Source: Nonomuraea fuscirosea
GTDB taxonomy: Bacteria; Actinomycetota; Actinomycetes; Streptosporangiales; Streptosporangiaceae
NCBI RefSeq assembly: GCF_003001935.1
Contig: NZ_PVNG01000016.1
Coordinates: 1 to 64,000 of the forward strand
Direction of reading: 5' to 3'
Length of the DNA: 64,000 nucleotides
Positions 24,828 to 35,338 of this stretch are shown one piece after another. Numbering within the stretch: the first letter of the stretch is position 1; each line of letters begins with the position of its first letter. Position numbers and translations under genes: made by a program. Below the pieces are notes generated by a model. The model saw nothing but the letters and a program-made list of their open reading frames with translations. It was not told where the DNA came from and searched no databases.

Positions 24828-26189
24828 ATGGCTCGTCGAGTCCGCTCCGGCAGGTCAGGGGCCGCGCTGGTGATCGCCCTGGGGACGCTGGCCGCCGCCT
24901 GCGCGGCACCTGGCGGCAACAGTCCGCAACCCCAGGCCACCGCCACATCCCCGGCGTCGGCGGCACCCGCCTGCGGCTCGGCGCCCATCACGATGAGCGG
25001 CTACTTCGAGACCGGTTTCCCGCTGCCCAAGGCGCTGACCACCGAGTTCACCAAGCAGCACCCGAACGTGACGTGGAACGTCCGCGAGGACCAGTTCGCC
25101 GTCATCACGCAGAACGCCCCCCGCGTGCTGGCGGACAACCCGCCCGACCTCATGCGCCTGCCCCAGGTCTCCGAGCTGGTCAAGGACGACCTGCTGAAGA
25201 ACCTCGACGGCTACGCGACGGCCTTCGGCTGGGACAAGTGGCCGGCCTCCCAGCTAGAGCAGCTGCGCCTGGGCCAGGGCGGCCGCCCGCGCGGCGAGGG
25301 CTCCCTCTACGCGCTGGGCCTCAACATGAGCATGACCGGCCTGTTCTACAACAAGAAGCTCGCCGCTCAGATCGGCATGTCGGAGCCGCCCGCCACCCTG
25401 GCCGAGCTCGACCAGGCCCTCGACAAGGCCAAGCAGGCGGGCCTCACGCCCATCATGCAGTTCAACGGCGGAGCCACCGGGGGCCTGGCGTTCCCGCTGC
25501 AGAACCTCATGGCCTCCTACGGCCCCGCCGCGCCCATCAACGACTGGATCTTCCAGAAGCCCGGCGCCACCATCGACACCCCGGCGAACCTCCAGGCCAC
25601 CCAGCACCTGGAGAAGTGGATCAAGGCCGGTTACTTCCAGAAGGACGTCAACGCGGTCGACTACGCGACCATGATGAGCCGCTTCATCGACGGCCAGGGC
25701 CTGTTCATGTTCAACGGCGACTGGGAGTCCGGCAACCTCGACAAGCAGATGGCGGGCAACGTCGGCTTCACCCTGATGCCGCCCGCCGAGCAAGGCGGCA
25801 AGCGCGCCGCCATGTCGGCGCCGCTCACCTTCGGCATCGCCGCGAACGCCAAGAACGCCGACTGCGCCGCCTTCTTCCTCAACTGGGTGGCCACCGACAA
25901 GCGGGCCCGCGAGATCGGCGTCGAGATCGGCGGGTCACGCCCGATGGGGCCGGCCGACGCGTACATGCCGGACGTGGCCGCGGACAAGGTCACCGCGAGC
26001 ACCCTGGCGGCCGGGGCGGACATCGCCAAGGACGACGGCGCGATGGACTTCATCGCCAACGCCACCGGCGCCATCTACGCCAAGAGCTGGACCCCCAACC
26101 TGCAGAAGCTGGTGGCCGGCAAGCAGACGCCGCAAGGGCTGCTGAAGACCGTCCAGTCCGACTACGCCGGCCAGCTCGAAGGGAACTGA
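24828..26189 (+). CDS. Sugar ABC importer, family 1 binding lipoprotein
   Basis: A 453-residue extracellular sugar-binding lipoprotein: signal peptide with lipobox LAAAC (Cys at about residue 25), a Pro/Ala/Thr-rich tether, then an SBP_bac_1 domain from about residue 50 (SGYFETGFPLPKALTTEF). GAAGGAGAT precedes the ATG. It heads the operon with two MalFG-type permeases and a GH68 enzyme. The ATPase (usually a shared MsiK-type protein) is absent, as in most such actinobacterial operons. Confidence 0.9.
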   Translation: MARRVRSGRSGAALVIALGTLAAACAAPGGNSPQPQATATSPASAAPACGSAPITMSGYFETGFPLPKALTTEFTKQHPNVTWNVREDQFAVITQNAPRVLADNPPDLMRLPQVSELVKDDLLKNLDGYATAFGWDKWPASQLEQLRLGQGGRPRGEGSLYALGLNMSMTGLFYNKKLAAQIGMSEPPATLAELDQALDKAKQAGLTPIMQFNGGATGGLAFPLQNLMASYGPAAPINDWIFQKPGATIDTPANLQATQHLEKWIKAGYFQKDVNAVDYATMMSRFIDGQGLFMFNGDWESGNLDKQMAGNVGFTLMPPAEQGGKRAAMSAPLTFGIAANAKNADCAAFFLNWVATDKRAREIGVEIGGSRPMGPADAYMPDVAADKVTASTLAAGADIAKDDGAMDFIANATGAIYAKSWTPNLQKLVAGKQTPQGLLKTVQSDYAGQLEGN

Positions 26190-26194
26190 ACGAA

Positions 26195-27109
26195 GTGACA
26201 CCCCGGTCCGCGCACCGGCGGCCGGCCGCCACCCGACTGCGCGGTGCGCGCGGCCTGGCCGGCTGGCTGTTCATCCTGCCCGCGCTCGCCTTCTACACGG
26301 TGTTCGTGCTCCGCCCGATCACCCTGACCTTCCAGTACTCGCTGTACGACTGGAACGGCATCGGCCCCTCCACCTGGGTGGGCCTGGCCAACTACGGCAA
26401 GGTCTTCACCGACCCCGACCTGTTCGACTCCCTCGTGAACGCCTTCCAGCTCATCGTCTTCTTCAGCGCGATCCCGGTCGTGCTCGGCCTGGCCATCGCC
26501 GCGACCATCAGGCGCATCGCCGCCAGCCGGCTCGCCCTCGTGGCGCGTACCGTGCTCTTCCTGCCCCAGGTGATCCCGCTGGTCGCGGCCGGCATCGCCT
26601 GGAGCTGGCTGCTGGCCTCCACCGGCGTGGTCAACCAACTGCTCACGCTCGCCGGCCTCAGCGGGGTGACCCGCGCCTGGCTGGGCGACTTCGCCACCGC
26701 CCTGCCGGCGGTCGGCATGATCGGCGCGTGGGTGCTGCTCGGCCTGTGCACGCTGCTGCTCCTGGCGGGCATGAGCAAGATCGACCCGGCGCTGTACGAG
26801 GCGGCCAGGCTCGACGGCGCCGGGCCGTGGCGCGAGTTCGTCTCCATCACGGTGCCCAGCCTCCGGCAGGAGATCGCGGTCTGCGTCACCGTGACCGTCA
26901 TCGCGGCCCTGGCCAGCTTCGACATCGTCTACATCGCCACCCAGGGCGGCCCGGGCAACACCACCATGGTGCCCGGCCTGCAGATCTTCTACCTGGCCTT
27001 CTCCGAACGCGAGGTGGGCACGGCCTCGGCCCTGGCCATGGTCCTCATGCTTCTTGTGATCGCCTGCGCCCTGCCCATCCAGTGGTTCGCGAAGGACGGC
27101 GGCAAATGA
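26195..27109 (+). CDS. Sugar ABC importer permease, MalF type
   Basis: A 304-residue permease with six helices. The coupling motif is EAARLDGAGPWREFVSITVPSL, and GWLFILPALAFYTVFVLRPI is the standard N-terminal helix. GTG start six bases after the binding protein. Confidence 0.9.
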   Translation: MTPRSAHRRPAATRLRGARGLAGWLFILPALAFYTVFVLRPITLTFQYSLYDWNGIGPSTWVGLANYGKVFTDPDLFDSLVNAFQLIVFFSAIPVVLGLAIAATIRRIAASRLALVARTVLFLPQVIPLVAAGIAWSWLLASTGVVNQLLTLAGLSGVTRAWLGDFATALPAVGMIGAWVLLGLCTLLLLAGMSKIDPALYEAARLDGAGPWREFVSITVPSLRQEIAVCVTVTVIAALASFDIVYIATQGGPGNTTMVPGLQIFYLAFSEREVGTASALAMVLMLLVIACALPIQWFAKDGGK

Positions 27110-27930
27110 TCACCGGCCGGCGGGAGGCCTGGACCGGCAGGCTGCTGCTCATTCTCATGATGGCGGTCACGCTCCTGCCGTTCCTCAGCCTGTTCGTCAC
27201 CGCCCTGCACCCCTCCGGCACCTACCCGGCCGGGCTCGCCTGGCCCGGCGACCCGCAGTGGGGCAACTTCCTGCGCGCCTTCGAGGCCGCGAACATGGGC
27301 GCGCTGCTGTGGTCGAGCACCCTCATCGTGCTGGGCGTGGTGCCGATCTCGATCGTGCTCGGCACGATGGCCGGCTTCGCCATCGGTCACCTGCGCGTCA
27401 TCGGCGGCCGGCTGGTCTTCCTGCTGTTCGTGCTCGGCCTGACCCTGCCGTTCGAGGGCGTCATCACGCCGCTGTACTACCAGATCCGCGACATGGGGCT
27501 GCTCAACACCCGGTGGGCGATCATCCTGCCGCTCATCGGCCTCTTCATGCCGTTCAGCGTCTTCTGGATGCGCGCCCACTTCGTCAACATGCCCGGCGAG
27601 CTGTCCGAGAGCGCCCGTATGGACGGCGCCAACGTGTGGCAGCTGTTCCGGCGCATCCACGTCCCCCTGGCCATGCCGGCGATCTCGTCCCTGGGCATCC
27701 TGCTGTTCCTGTGGACCTGGAACCAGTTCCTGCTGGCCATCGTCCTGGTGGACGACCCGGCCAAGCGCACCATGTCCGGCGCCCTAGGCGCCTTCCAGGG
27801 CCAGTGGGGGACCGACATCCCGCTGCTGTGCGCGGGGTCGCTGCTCATCCTGACCCCCACCCTGGTGATCTTCCTCGTCTTCCAGCGTCACTTCGTCAAG
27901 GCCCTGCTCCAGGGCTCACTGAAGGGGTGA
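27106..27930 (+). CDS. Sugar ABC importer permease, MalG type
   Basis: A 274-residue permease. The coupling motif is ESARMDGANVWQLFRRIHVPLA. ATG overlaps the MalF-type stop (ATGA). It completes the importer with its partner; its last base starts the GH68 gene. Confidence 0.9.
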   Translation: MITGRREAWTGRLLLILMMAVTLLPFLSLFVTALHPSGTYPAGLAWPGDPQWGNFLRAFEAANMGALLWSSTLIVLGVVPISIVLGTMAGFAIGHLRVIGGRLVFLLFVLGLTLPFEGVITPLYYQIRDMGLLNTRWAIILPLIGLFMPFSVFWMRAHFVNMPGELSESARMDGANVWQLFRRIHVPLAMPAISSLGILLFLWTWNQFLLAIVLVDDPAKRTMSGALGAFQGQWGTDIPLLCAGSLLILTPTLVIFLVFQRHFVKALLQGSLKG

Positions 27931-29210
27931 TGAGGCAGGTCCTCGCACCTGCCGTCGCCCACCACGTCCCACGAGCGAAAGCGGAGGTCGTCCATGCCTG
28001 TCCGAACGCAACAACGGCGCGCGCGAGATGCGGCGACCGCGTGAGCGGTGCACGAACGGCGCGCTGGACCCGCCGTCACCTCGACCTGCTCACCGAGGAT
28101 GACGCGACCACGGCGCCCCTCTTCGATCCCGCGGCCCTGCCGCGGATCCTGCCCGGCCACGACCTCTGGGACCTGTGGCCGATCCAGGAGGAGGACGGCT
28201 CGACCAGCGTGGCAGCGGGCCGCGAGCTGTGGATGGCCCTGTCGGCTCCCGCGCTCGGCCACCCCGAGGAGCGCCACGACCGGGCCAGGATCCGCCTGCT
28301 CGGCAGGAAGGGAGCCGCGTGGGAGGACCTGGGGAACGCCTTCCCCGACGGCGCCTCGCCCGGTAGCCGTGAATGGTCCGGATCGGCGATCCGCCGCCCC
28401 GGCGGGACCGTGTCGGTGTACTACACGGCCGCCGGGCGGCGCGGCGAGGCGCGTCCGACGTACCGGCAGAGCGTCATCGAGGCCCGTCCCACGCTGATCG
28501 CCGACGGCGACCGGATCACGCTGCGTCACGACGTCCCCCACCGCGAGGTCCTGCGCTCCGACGGGCGGAGCTATCTCCCGGCCGACGAGGACGACGGAGC
28601 GCCCGGCCGCATCAGGGCCTGGCGCGATCCGGGCTGGTTCCGCGATCCGGCCGGCGGCGGCGACCGGCTGCTCGTCGCCGCGTCCACGGCCTGGCAGGAC
28701 ACCTTCGCCGGCGCCATCGCCCTGGCCGGGCCACGGGACGGCGCCTGGTCCCCGCTCCCGCCGCTGCTCGTCGCCGAAGGCGTCAACCACGAGCTCGAAC
28801 GCCCGCACGTCGTCGTGCACGACTCCCGGTACTACCTCTTCTTCTGCACCCAGCGCCACAACTTCCACCCGGCCGGCCGCGCGCCCACCGGCCTGTACGG
28901 CTTCGCCGCGCCCACCCTGACCGGGCCGTACGAGCCGCTCAACGGCTCCGGGCTCGTGATCGGAAACCCCGCCGGCCAGCCGGACCAGGCCTATGCCTGG
29001 CTGGTGCTGCCGGATCTGCACGTCGTCGGCTTCGCCAACTACCGGTCACACCCGGGTCTGGATCTCCGGTACGCGCGGGCGGCGCAGGCACGGGCCGCCT
29101 TCGGCGGCACCGCCGCCCCGACGCTCAAGCTGACCCTGGACGGCCTGAGCAGCCGCGTCCTTCCGGCGGCGGAAGAGTCGCGGCGCGTCCCTGGCCGTTC
29201 CTCGACGTGA
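27930..29210 (+). CDS. GH68 family fructan/sucrose enzyme
   Basis: About 426 residues. GH68 landmarks: RWTRRHLDLL, HDLWDLWPIQ (nucleophile Asp region), EWSGSA, the FRDP transition-state Asp motif, and ELERPHVVVH (acid/base Glu). The family covers levansucrase, inulosucrase and beta-fructofuranosidase. No signal peptide is evident, which is odd for a secreted enzyme, so it may act on imported sugars. The ATG 27930 has GAAGGGG upstream; GTG 28041 in the same frame is an alternative and removes a poorly conserved 37-residue lead. Confidence 0.82.
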   Translation: MRQVLAPAVAHHVPRAKAEVVHACPNATTARARCGDRVSGARTARWTRRHLDLLTEDDATTAPLFDPAALPRILPGHDLWDLWPIQEEDGSTSVAAGRELWMALSAPALGHPEERHDRARIRLLGRKGAAWEDLGNAFPDGASPGSREWSGSAIRRPGGTVSVYYTAAGRRGEARPTYRQSVIEARPTLIADGDRITLRHDVPHREVLRSDGRSYLPADEDDGAPGRIRAWRDPGWFRDPAGGGDRLLVAASTAWQDTFAGAIALAGPRDGAWSPLPPLLVAEGVNHELERPHVVVHDSRYYLFFCTQRHNFHPAGRAPTGLYGFAAPTLTGPYEPLNGSGLVIGNPAGQPDQAYAWLVLPDLHVVGFANYRSHPGLDLRYARAAQARAAFGGTAAPTLKLTLDGLSSRVLPAAEESRRVPGRSST

Positions 29211-29223
29211 ACGGACCGGACAC

Positions 29224-29266
29224 GCGCCGAGCACCGTGGGACATCGTCTTCAGCCGTGCTCGGCGC
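29224..29266. terminator. Terminator between convergent genes
   Basis: GCGCCGAGCAC (29224-29234) and its exact complement (29256-29266) make an 11-base stem with a 21-base loop in the short gap between the GH68 gene and the TIGR03943-type gene. Confidence 0.6.
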
Positions 29267-29271
29267 ACGCC

Positions 29272-29964
29272 CTATTCGTACGGCTCGGCCGGCCGCCCGA
29301 CGGCCGTCACGGCGGTCGCGGCCAGGGCCGGAACCACGTAGTTGTCCGGCACACCGTCCTGCCAAGCAACCCAGGTCCCCGTGACCGCCACCCACGCGTC
29401 CTCCGGCGGGGCGGCCGCCCCCTGGACGACCACCTCCAGCGCGAGCGCGTCGGCGGCGCAGCAGCCGATCCGCATCCGGGTCAGATACCAGCCCCCACCG
29501 TCCCCGGCCCGTACGGCGAAACCGACCAACCGGACCTTCCGCCCGGCCAGCGACGGCCCCGTCCGCGCGTACGCACGGCCGATGAACTCGCCCAGCGTCA
29601 GCTCCGTCACCTCGCCTCCCGCCAGCGCGCGGTAGCCCTCGGCCCGGACGGGCGCCGGCGGGCCGTCGTCGCGCCTGGCCGCGAAGGCGCCGAGGGCGGG
29701 CGGGGCGATGAGCACGATGACGAACGCCGGCACGGCCAGCAGCCACGCCACCCGCGTCCCCCGGTGATCGGCGGCCCCGGGCCGGTCCAGCACGTCGGTG
29801 ACGACGGACAGCAGGCCGAGCAGCACCAGCACGGCTCCGGCCGCCACGAGCAGCGGCCGGAAACCCGGCCTGACGTAGTTGAGGTACGTCGTGGAGAACG
29901 CGGAGCCGCTCAGCACCGTCGCGCCCAGGATCAGCAGCACGGCGCCCTGCGCCTGACGGCTCAC
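29272..29964 (-). CDS. TIGR03943-type putative permease subunit
   Basis: A 230-residue protein with two to three N-terminal helices and a soluble C-terminal part containing GEFIGRAYA and a vicinal cysteine pair in RIGCCAADALALEVV. This matches the TIGR03943 family, which occurs next to COG0701-type permeases and is often zinc-linked. GTG 29964 overlaps the permease stop (GTGA). Both are divergent from the Zur-like box at 31092, suggesting zinc-controlled membrane transport; the direction is not known. Confidence 0.8.
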   Translation of the reverse strand: MSRQAQGAVLLILGATVLSGSAFSTTYLNYVRPGFRPLLVAAGAVLVLLGLLSVVTDVLDRPGAADHRGTRVAWLLAVPAFVIVLIAPPALGAFAARRDDGPPAPVRAEGYRALAGGEVTELTLGEFIGRAYARTGPSLAGRKVRLVGFAVRAGDGGGWYLTRMRIGCCAADALALEVVVQGAAAPPEDAWVAVTGTWVAWQDGVPDNYVVPALAATAVTAVGRPAEPYE

Positions 29965-30986
29965 GGCAGCGCCCACCCGGCCACGAAGCTGACCCCGATC
30001 GCGAGGACCAGCGTGAGCGGCGCGAACCGCGCGGTGAAGGCTCGGCCGAAGGTGCCCGCCTGCAGGGCGATGAGCTTCAGGTCCACCATCGGCCCGACCA
30101 CCAGGAACGCCAGCTTGGCGGTGGGGGAGAACGCGGTGAACGACGCCGCCACGAACGCGTCGGCCTCGGAACAGATCGACAGCAGCACGGCCAGGAACGC
30201 CAGCACCAGCACGGACACGACGGGCACCCCGGCCACCGCGGTCAGCCAGTCGCGCGGGATCACCACGTTCAGCGTCGCCGCGGCCAGCGCGCCGACCACC
30301 AGGAACCCGCCGGCGTGCAGCAGGTCATGACGCATCGCGTCCACGAAGACGCTCCCCCTGCCCGCGTGGGTCCCGGCGGTGCGGCGGGGTACCGGCAGCC
30401 ACGCGGCGCGCCCGAACCGGGTCCAGATCCAGCCGGCCAGCACCGCCACCGCCAGCGAGGCGGCGAACCTGGCCACCACCATCGACGGGTCGTCGGGAAA
30501 GGCCACCGCGGTGGCCACCAGCACCACCGGGTTGATCGCCGGGGAGGCCAGCAGGAACGCCAGCGCTGCCGGCGGCGCGACACCGCGCGCCATCAGCCCG
30601 GAGGCCACCGGCACCGACGCGCACTCGCAGCCGGGCAGCACCGTCCCCGCCAGGCCCGCCACCGGGACCGCCGCGGAGGTCCGCCGGGGCAGCGCCAGCG
30701 TCCAGAACGAGGCGGGCACGAACGCGGTGATGGCCGCCGACAGCGCCACGCCCAGCACCAGGAACGGCAGCGCCTGCACGCACACCGCCACGAACACGGT
30801 CGCCCAGGTCCGCAGCGCCGGATGCGTCAGGTGCGGCGCGAGCAGGAACCGTCCCGCCACCAGCAGGGCCACGAGGACGATGAACGCCCACGGCAGCCGG
30901 AACCCGGCCGGGCCCCGCCGTGACCCGGACTCCGGCGGCCGGTCACTTCCGGGAACCGGCCGATCCGCCGTACTCGGCTGCGACAT
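29961..30986 (-). CDS. COG0701-type permease
   Basis: A 341-residue membrane protein with about eight helices. The duplicated family halves carry LPGCECASVPVASGLMARG in the first and ICSEADAFVAASFTAF in the second. Start ATG 30986 with GGGAGAG in front. It forms a unit with the TIGR03943-type subunit. The Zur-like box lies 106 bases upstream, between it and the FecCD-type permease. Confidence 0.83.
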   Translation of the reverse strand: MSQPSTADRPVPGSDRPPESGSRRGPAGFRLPWAFIVLVALLVAGRFLLAPHLTHPALRTWATVFVAVCVQALPFLVLGVALSAAITAFVPASFWTLALPRRTSAAVPVAGLAGTVLPGCECASVPVASGLMARGVAPPAALAFLLASPAINPVVLVATAVAFPDDPSMVVARFAASLAVAVLAGWIWTRFGRAAWLPVPRRTAGTHAGRGSVFVDAMRHDLLHAGGFLVVGALAAATLNVVIPRDWLTAVAGVPVVSVLVLAFLAVLLSICSEADAFVAASFTAFSPTAKLAFLVVGPMVDLKLIALQAGTFGRAFTARFAPLTLVLAIGVSFVAGWALP

Positions 30987-31091
30987 CACTCTCCCACCCA
31001 CACGGACGCAGATTCGCGGGCGCAGGCTAACGCGGCTGTATCAACCCTTACACCCCGATGCGTACGACTCATGGGTGATGGTACGGTCTGC

Positions 31092-31106
31092 CGGAAATGA
31101 TTCTCA
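31092..31106. promoter_or_regulatory. Zur-like box
   Basis: CGGAAATGATTCTCA matches TGAAAATGATTTTCA at 12 of 15 positions; AAATGA-TTC-TCATTT around it is also a perfect inverted repeat. It serves the divergent permease pair (left) and the FecCD/ATPase/FecB/MFS operon (right, start 31116). An IdeR or nickel-Nur site does not fit the wording as well. Confidence 0.75.
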
Positions 31107-31115
31107 TTTTCGGGA

Positions 31116-32236
31116 GTGTCGTTGAGAGCGTTGCGTGAGTCAAGTTCATCGGACTCCGGCGTGGCGGCCCTGGGAGCCGATGATTCACCCATCGGCGGAG
31201 CGGCGGGGCCGGCCATGCCGATGGTCGTCGTCCTGCTGGCCGGCCTCCTCGCGGGGTCGGTGCTGCTGGCGATCGGCCTGGGCGCCGCGGCCGTGCCGCC
31301 GGCGGAGACGCTGCGCTTCCTGTGGGCGGCCGTGACCGGCGGCTCGCTCACGGCCGAGGACGTCACCGCGTACCAGATCATCTGGCAGGTCAGGACGCCG
31401 CGCGTGCTGCTGGCGGTCCTGGTGGGGGCGGGGCTCAGCGTCGTCGGCGTGGCGATCCAGGCGATGGTGCGCAACGCGCTGGCCGACCCGTTCGTGCTCG
31501 GCGTGTCGTCGGGGGCGTCGGCCGGGGCGGTGCTGGTCAGCGCCACCGGCGCGCTCACCGCCCTCGGGATCTACGCGGTGTCGGCCGGCGCGTTCCTCGG
31601 CGCGCTGCTCGTCTCCGCACTGGTCTACCTGGCCTCGCGCGGCTCCGGTGGCCTGCTGCCACTGCGGCTGGTGCTCACCGGGGTGGCGATGGCGTTCGGA
31701 TTCCAGGCACTGATGAGCCTGATCGTGTACTTCGTCCCGGACGGCGAGTCGACGAGCACGGTGCTGTTCTGGTCGATGGGTGGCTTCGGCGCGGCGACCT
31801 GGGGAGCGCTGCCGGTCGTGGCGGTCGTCACCGTGGTCACCGTCGTGGCGCTGCGCCGCTCCGGGCGGAGCCTGGACGTGCTCGCCCTGGGCGACGAGAC
31901 GTCGGTGAGCCTGGGCGTGGACACGGTCAGGCTGCGCAAGGGCCTGTTCGTGCTGACGTCGCTGGCCACCGGCGCGATGGTCGCGGTCAGCGGCGCGATC
32001 GGCTTCGTCGGGCTGGTGATGCCGCACCTGGTGCGGCTGTGGGCCGGGGCGGCGCACGCCCGCGTGCTCACCGTCGCCCCACTGGCCGGGGCGATCTTCA
32101 TGGTCTGGGCCGACCTGGTGGCCAGAACCCTGGTGGCGCCGCGCGAGCTGCCGCTGGGCGTGATCACGGCGCTGGTGGGCGTGCCGGTCTTCGTCGTCCT
32201 GCTGCGCCGCCGCGGCTACCTGTTCGGCGGCCGCTG

Positions 32237-32237
<1 letters not shown>
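31116..32237 (+). CDS. FecCD-family metal-complex ABC permease
   Basis: A 373-residue permease of the iron-siderophore/B12 type with about ten helices. Family motifs include RTPRVLLAVLVGAGLSVVGVAIQAMVRNALADPFVLGVSSGAS and IGFVGLVMPHLVRLWAG. The GTG at 31116 lies ten bases after the Zur-like box; a later start cannot be excluded. Its stop overlaps the ATPase ATG. First gene of a rightward operon of permease, ATPase, binding protein and MFS exporter. Confidence 0.9.
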
Positions 32238-33064
<827 letters not shown>

Positions 33065-33065
33065 A

Positions 33066-34058
33066 GTGAAGACAGGCACTCCCGCCGCGCTCCTGGCGGG
33101 CGCGCTCCTGCTCGCCGGATGCGGCGCGCAGGTGGAGGGCGGCGACACCGCCGCGCGTACGGTGACGGTCAAGAGGTGCGGCGAGGACGTCCCCTACACC
33201 ACGCCCCGCCGCGCGGTCGTCTACGAGGGCGGCAGCGCGGACAAGATGTTCGCCCTCGGCCTGACCAGGCACGTGCACGGCTACGTCATGCCGCCCGCCA
33301 ACCCGCCGGTCACCGAGTCGCCTTGGGCGGCCGAGTACGCCAAGGTGAAGTTCCTCGGCGACGACCTGCTCAACCGGGAACTCGTCGTGGACGCCAAGGC
33401 CGACTTCGTGGTGGCCGGCTGGCGCTCCGGCTTCAGCGACCAGCGCGGCATCACCCCGGCCATCCTCGACGGGTTGAAGATCCAGAGCTTCATGCACACC
33501 GAGTCGTGCTTCAACTATCCCGGTCACCCGGAGCGGGTGACGCCGTTCGAGGCCCTCTACACCGACCTCGAACGCCTCGGCCGGATCTTCGGCGTCGAGG
33601 ACCGGGCCCGGACCCTGATCGCCGGCTACCGCCAACGCGTCGAGGCCGTCGTGGCCCAGGCGCCGAAGGGCGACCCGCCGCCCGTCTTCCTCTACGACTC
33701 CGGCACCGACAAGCCGTTCACCGCGGGCAGCCAGGTGCCGCCCACGGACATCATCCGCTTCGCCGGCGGCCGGAACGTCTTCGGCGACCTGGACGCGCGC
33801 TGGGGCGAGGTCACCTGGGAGGCTGTGGTCGAGGCCGAGCCGGAGGTCATCGTCATCCTGGACTACGGCGACAAGCCCGCCGCCGAGAAGATCAGGTTCC
33901 TCAAGGAGTTCCCCACGACCAGCAAGCTGCCCGCCGTGGTGAACGATCGCTTCTACGTCCTGGACTACAACGAGGGCATCAGCGGGCCGCGCAACATCGA
34001 CGGGCTGGAAGGGTTCGCGAAATACCTGCGCGAGCTTCGGACAGCCGCCACCCGGTAG
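33066..34058 (+). CDS. FecB/BtuF-type metal-complex binding lipoprotein
   Basis: A 330-residue class III solute-binding lipoprotein (lipobox LAGC, Cys at about residue 19). Typical elements: PRRAVVYEGGSADKMFALGL, LVVDAKADFVVAGW, and the hinge helix in DLERLGRIFGVEDRA. GTG start with GAAAGGA upstream, one base after the ATPase stop. It delivers the chelate to the permease at 31116. Confidence 0.9.
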   Translation: MKTGTPAALLAGALLLAGCGAQVEGGDTAARTVTVKRCGEDVPYTTPRRAVVYEGGSADKMFALGLTRHVHGYVMPPANPPVTESPWAAEYAKVKFLGDDLLNRELVVDAKADFVVAGWRSGFSDQRGITPAILDGLKIQSFMHTESCFNYPGHPERVTPFEALYTDLERLGRIFGVEDRARTLIAGYRQRVEAVVAQAPKGDPPPVFLYDSGTDKPFTAGSQVPPTDIIRFAGGRNVFGDLDARWGEVTWEAVVEAEPEVIVILDYGDKPAAEKIRFLKEFPTTSKLPAVVNDRFYVLDYNEGISGPRNIDGLEGFAKYLRELRTAATR

Positions 34059-34093
34059 CCGTTTCCATCCATCGCGCTTGGAGGAGACCACAG

Positions 34094-35338
34094 GTGATCG
34101 CGTCCACCGGTTCGGACACGTCGCGGTCCGTCCTGCGTGACAGGCGGTTCGTCCGGCTCTGGTGCGGTACCACCGCCTCGGGGCTGGCGACCTGGGCGCT
34201 GCCGTTCGTGCTGGGGCTCGCCGTGCTGGACCGCGGGCTCACCGCCGCCGGCCTCGGGATCGTGCTGGCTGCCCGCACGGCCGGTTTCCTGCTCGCGGTG
34301 CCGATCAGCGGAGTCCTGGCCGATCGGTACTCGCGCCGCGCCGTCGTGTGGTGGGCCGGGCTGGCCGCCGCGCTCGCGACCCCGTTCATCGCGCTCGGGC
34401 TCGGACGGTCGATTCCGCTCATGACCGTGGCGGCGGCGGTCGTCGGCGCGGGCCAGGGGGCGTGCCGGCCCGCGTTCCAGGCGCTCACCGCCGAGGTCGT
34501 GGACGCAGGCCGCCGCCGGCGGGCCAACGCCGCCATGACCCTGGCCGTGCGCGTCACCACCCTCGTCGCCCCGGCGGGCACGGCGTTGCTGGCCGCCGTC
34601 CTGGACACCTGGTGGCTGCTGATCGGCACCGGGCTGCTGTGGCTGGCCGCCGCCGTGCTCCCGCCCCGGGGCCTGCCCGCCCCTGCGCGGACGGCGGACA
34701 GCGGACGGTTCCTCGCCGAGTTCGGCGAGGGCGTACGCGAGGCGCGCCGGCATCCCTGGTTCCTGGCCGGCCTGGGCGCACTGGCCGCGGTCGTCTTCAC
34801 CGGCTACTCGGCCACGAGCGTGGCGCTGCCGCTGGTCAGCCGCGACCACTACGGCGCCGAGGTGGTGCTCGCGGCGGCACTGACCGCCTACACCCTCGGC
34901 GCGTTGGCCGGAGCGCTGCTCGTGGCCCGGTGGCAGCCGCGCGCACAGGGCTGGACCGCCCTGGCCGGCCTGTCCCTGTACGGCTTCGCGCCGCTCAGCC
35001 TGCTGCTGCCGGCGCACCCTGCGGCGGTGTTCGCCGCCTACGTCCTGGCCGGGCTGGGGATCGAGCTGTTCAACGTGCCCTGGTTCACCGCCACCCAGCG
35101 CGAGGTGGAGCCGCGCCTGCTGGCCCGCGTCTCCTCCCTCGACTTCCTCGTCTCCTACGGCCTGGCCCCGCTCGGCCTCGCCTTCCTCGCCCCCGCCGTG
35201 GACGCCTTCGGCCGGCAGCCGGTTCTGGCCGGGTGCGCGCTGGTGTGCTTCCTCGCCCCCGCCGCCGCGGCCCTGGCCCCCGGCAGCCACGGCTTCTCCC
35301 GATCTGAGAGGTCCCGGAGAGGCCCTCCGGCTACTTGA
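34094..35338 (+). CDS. EntS-like MFS exporter
   Basis: A 414-residue MFS protein of the EntS/siderophore-exporter branch: RDRRFVRLWCGTTASGLATWALPF at the start and SGVLADRYSRRAVVWWAG as loop 2. GGAGGAG precedes the GTG at 34094. Last gene of the Zur-type operon, with an eight-base tail-to-tail overlap with the methyltransferase gene on the other strand. Likely role: secretion of the metallophore. Confidence 0.85.
   Translation: MIASTGSDTSRSVLRDRRFVRLWCGTTASGLATWALPFVLGLAVLDRGLTAAGLGIVLAARTAGFLLAVPISGVLADRYSRRAVVWWAGLAAALATPFIALGLGRSIPLMTVAAAVVGAGQGACRPAFQALTAEVVDAGRRRRANAAMTLAVRVTTLVAPAGTALLAAVLDTWWLLIGTGLLWLAAAVLPPRGLPAPARTADSGRFLAEFGEGVREARRHPWFLAGLGALAAVVFTGYSATSVALPLVSRDHYGAEVVLAAALTAYTLGALAGALLVARWQPRAQGWTALAGLSLYGFAPLSLLLPAHPAAVFAAYVLAGLGIELFNVPWFTATQREVEPRLLARVSSLDFLVSYGLAPLGLAFLAPAVDAFGRQPVLAGCALVCFLAPAAAALAPGSHGFSRSERSRRGPPAT

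Noticed and set aside
27994..28044. 16-residue ORF with GGAGG inside the GH68 gene's start region
   Set aside because: Different frame, very short, no similarity; more likely a chance ribosome-like site near the true GH68 start.
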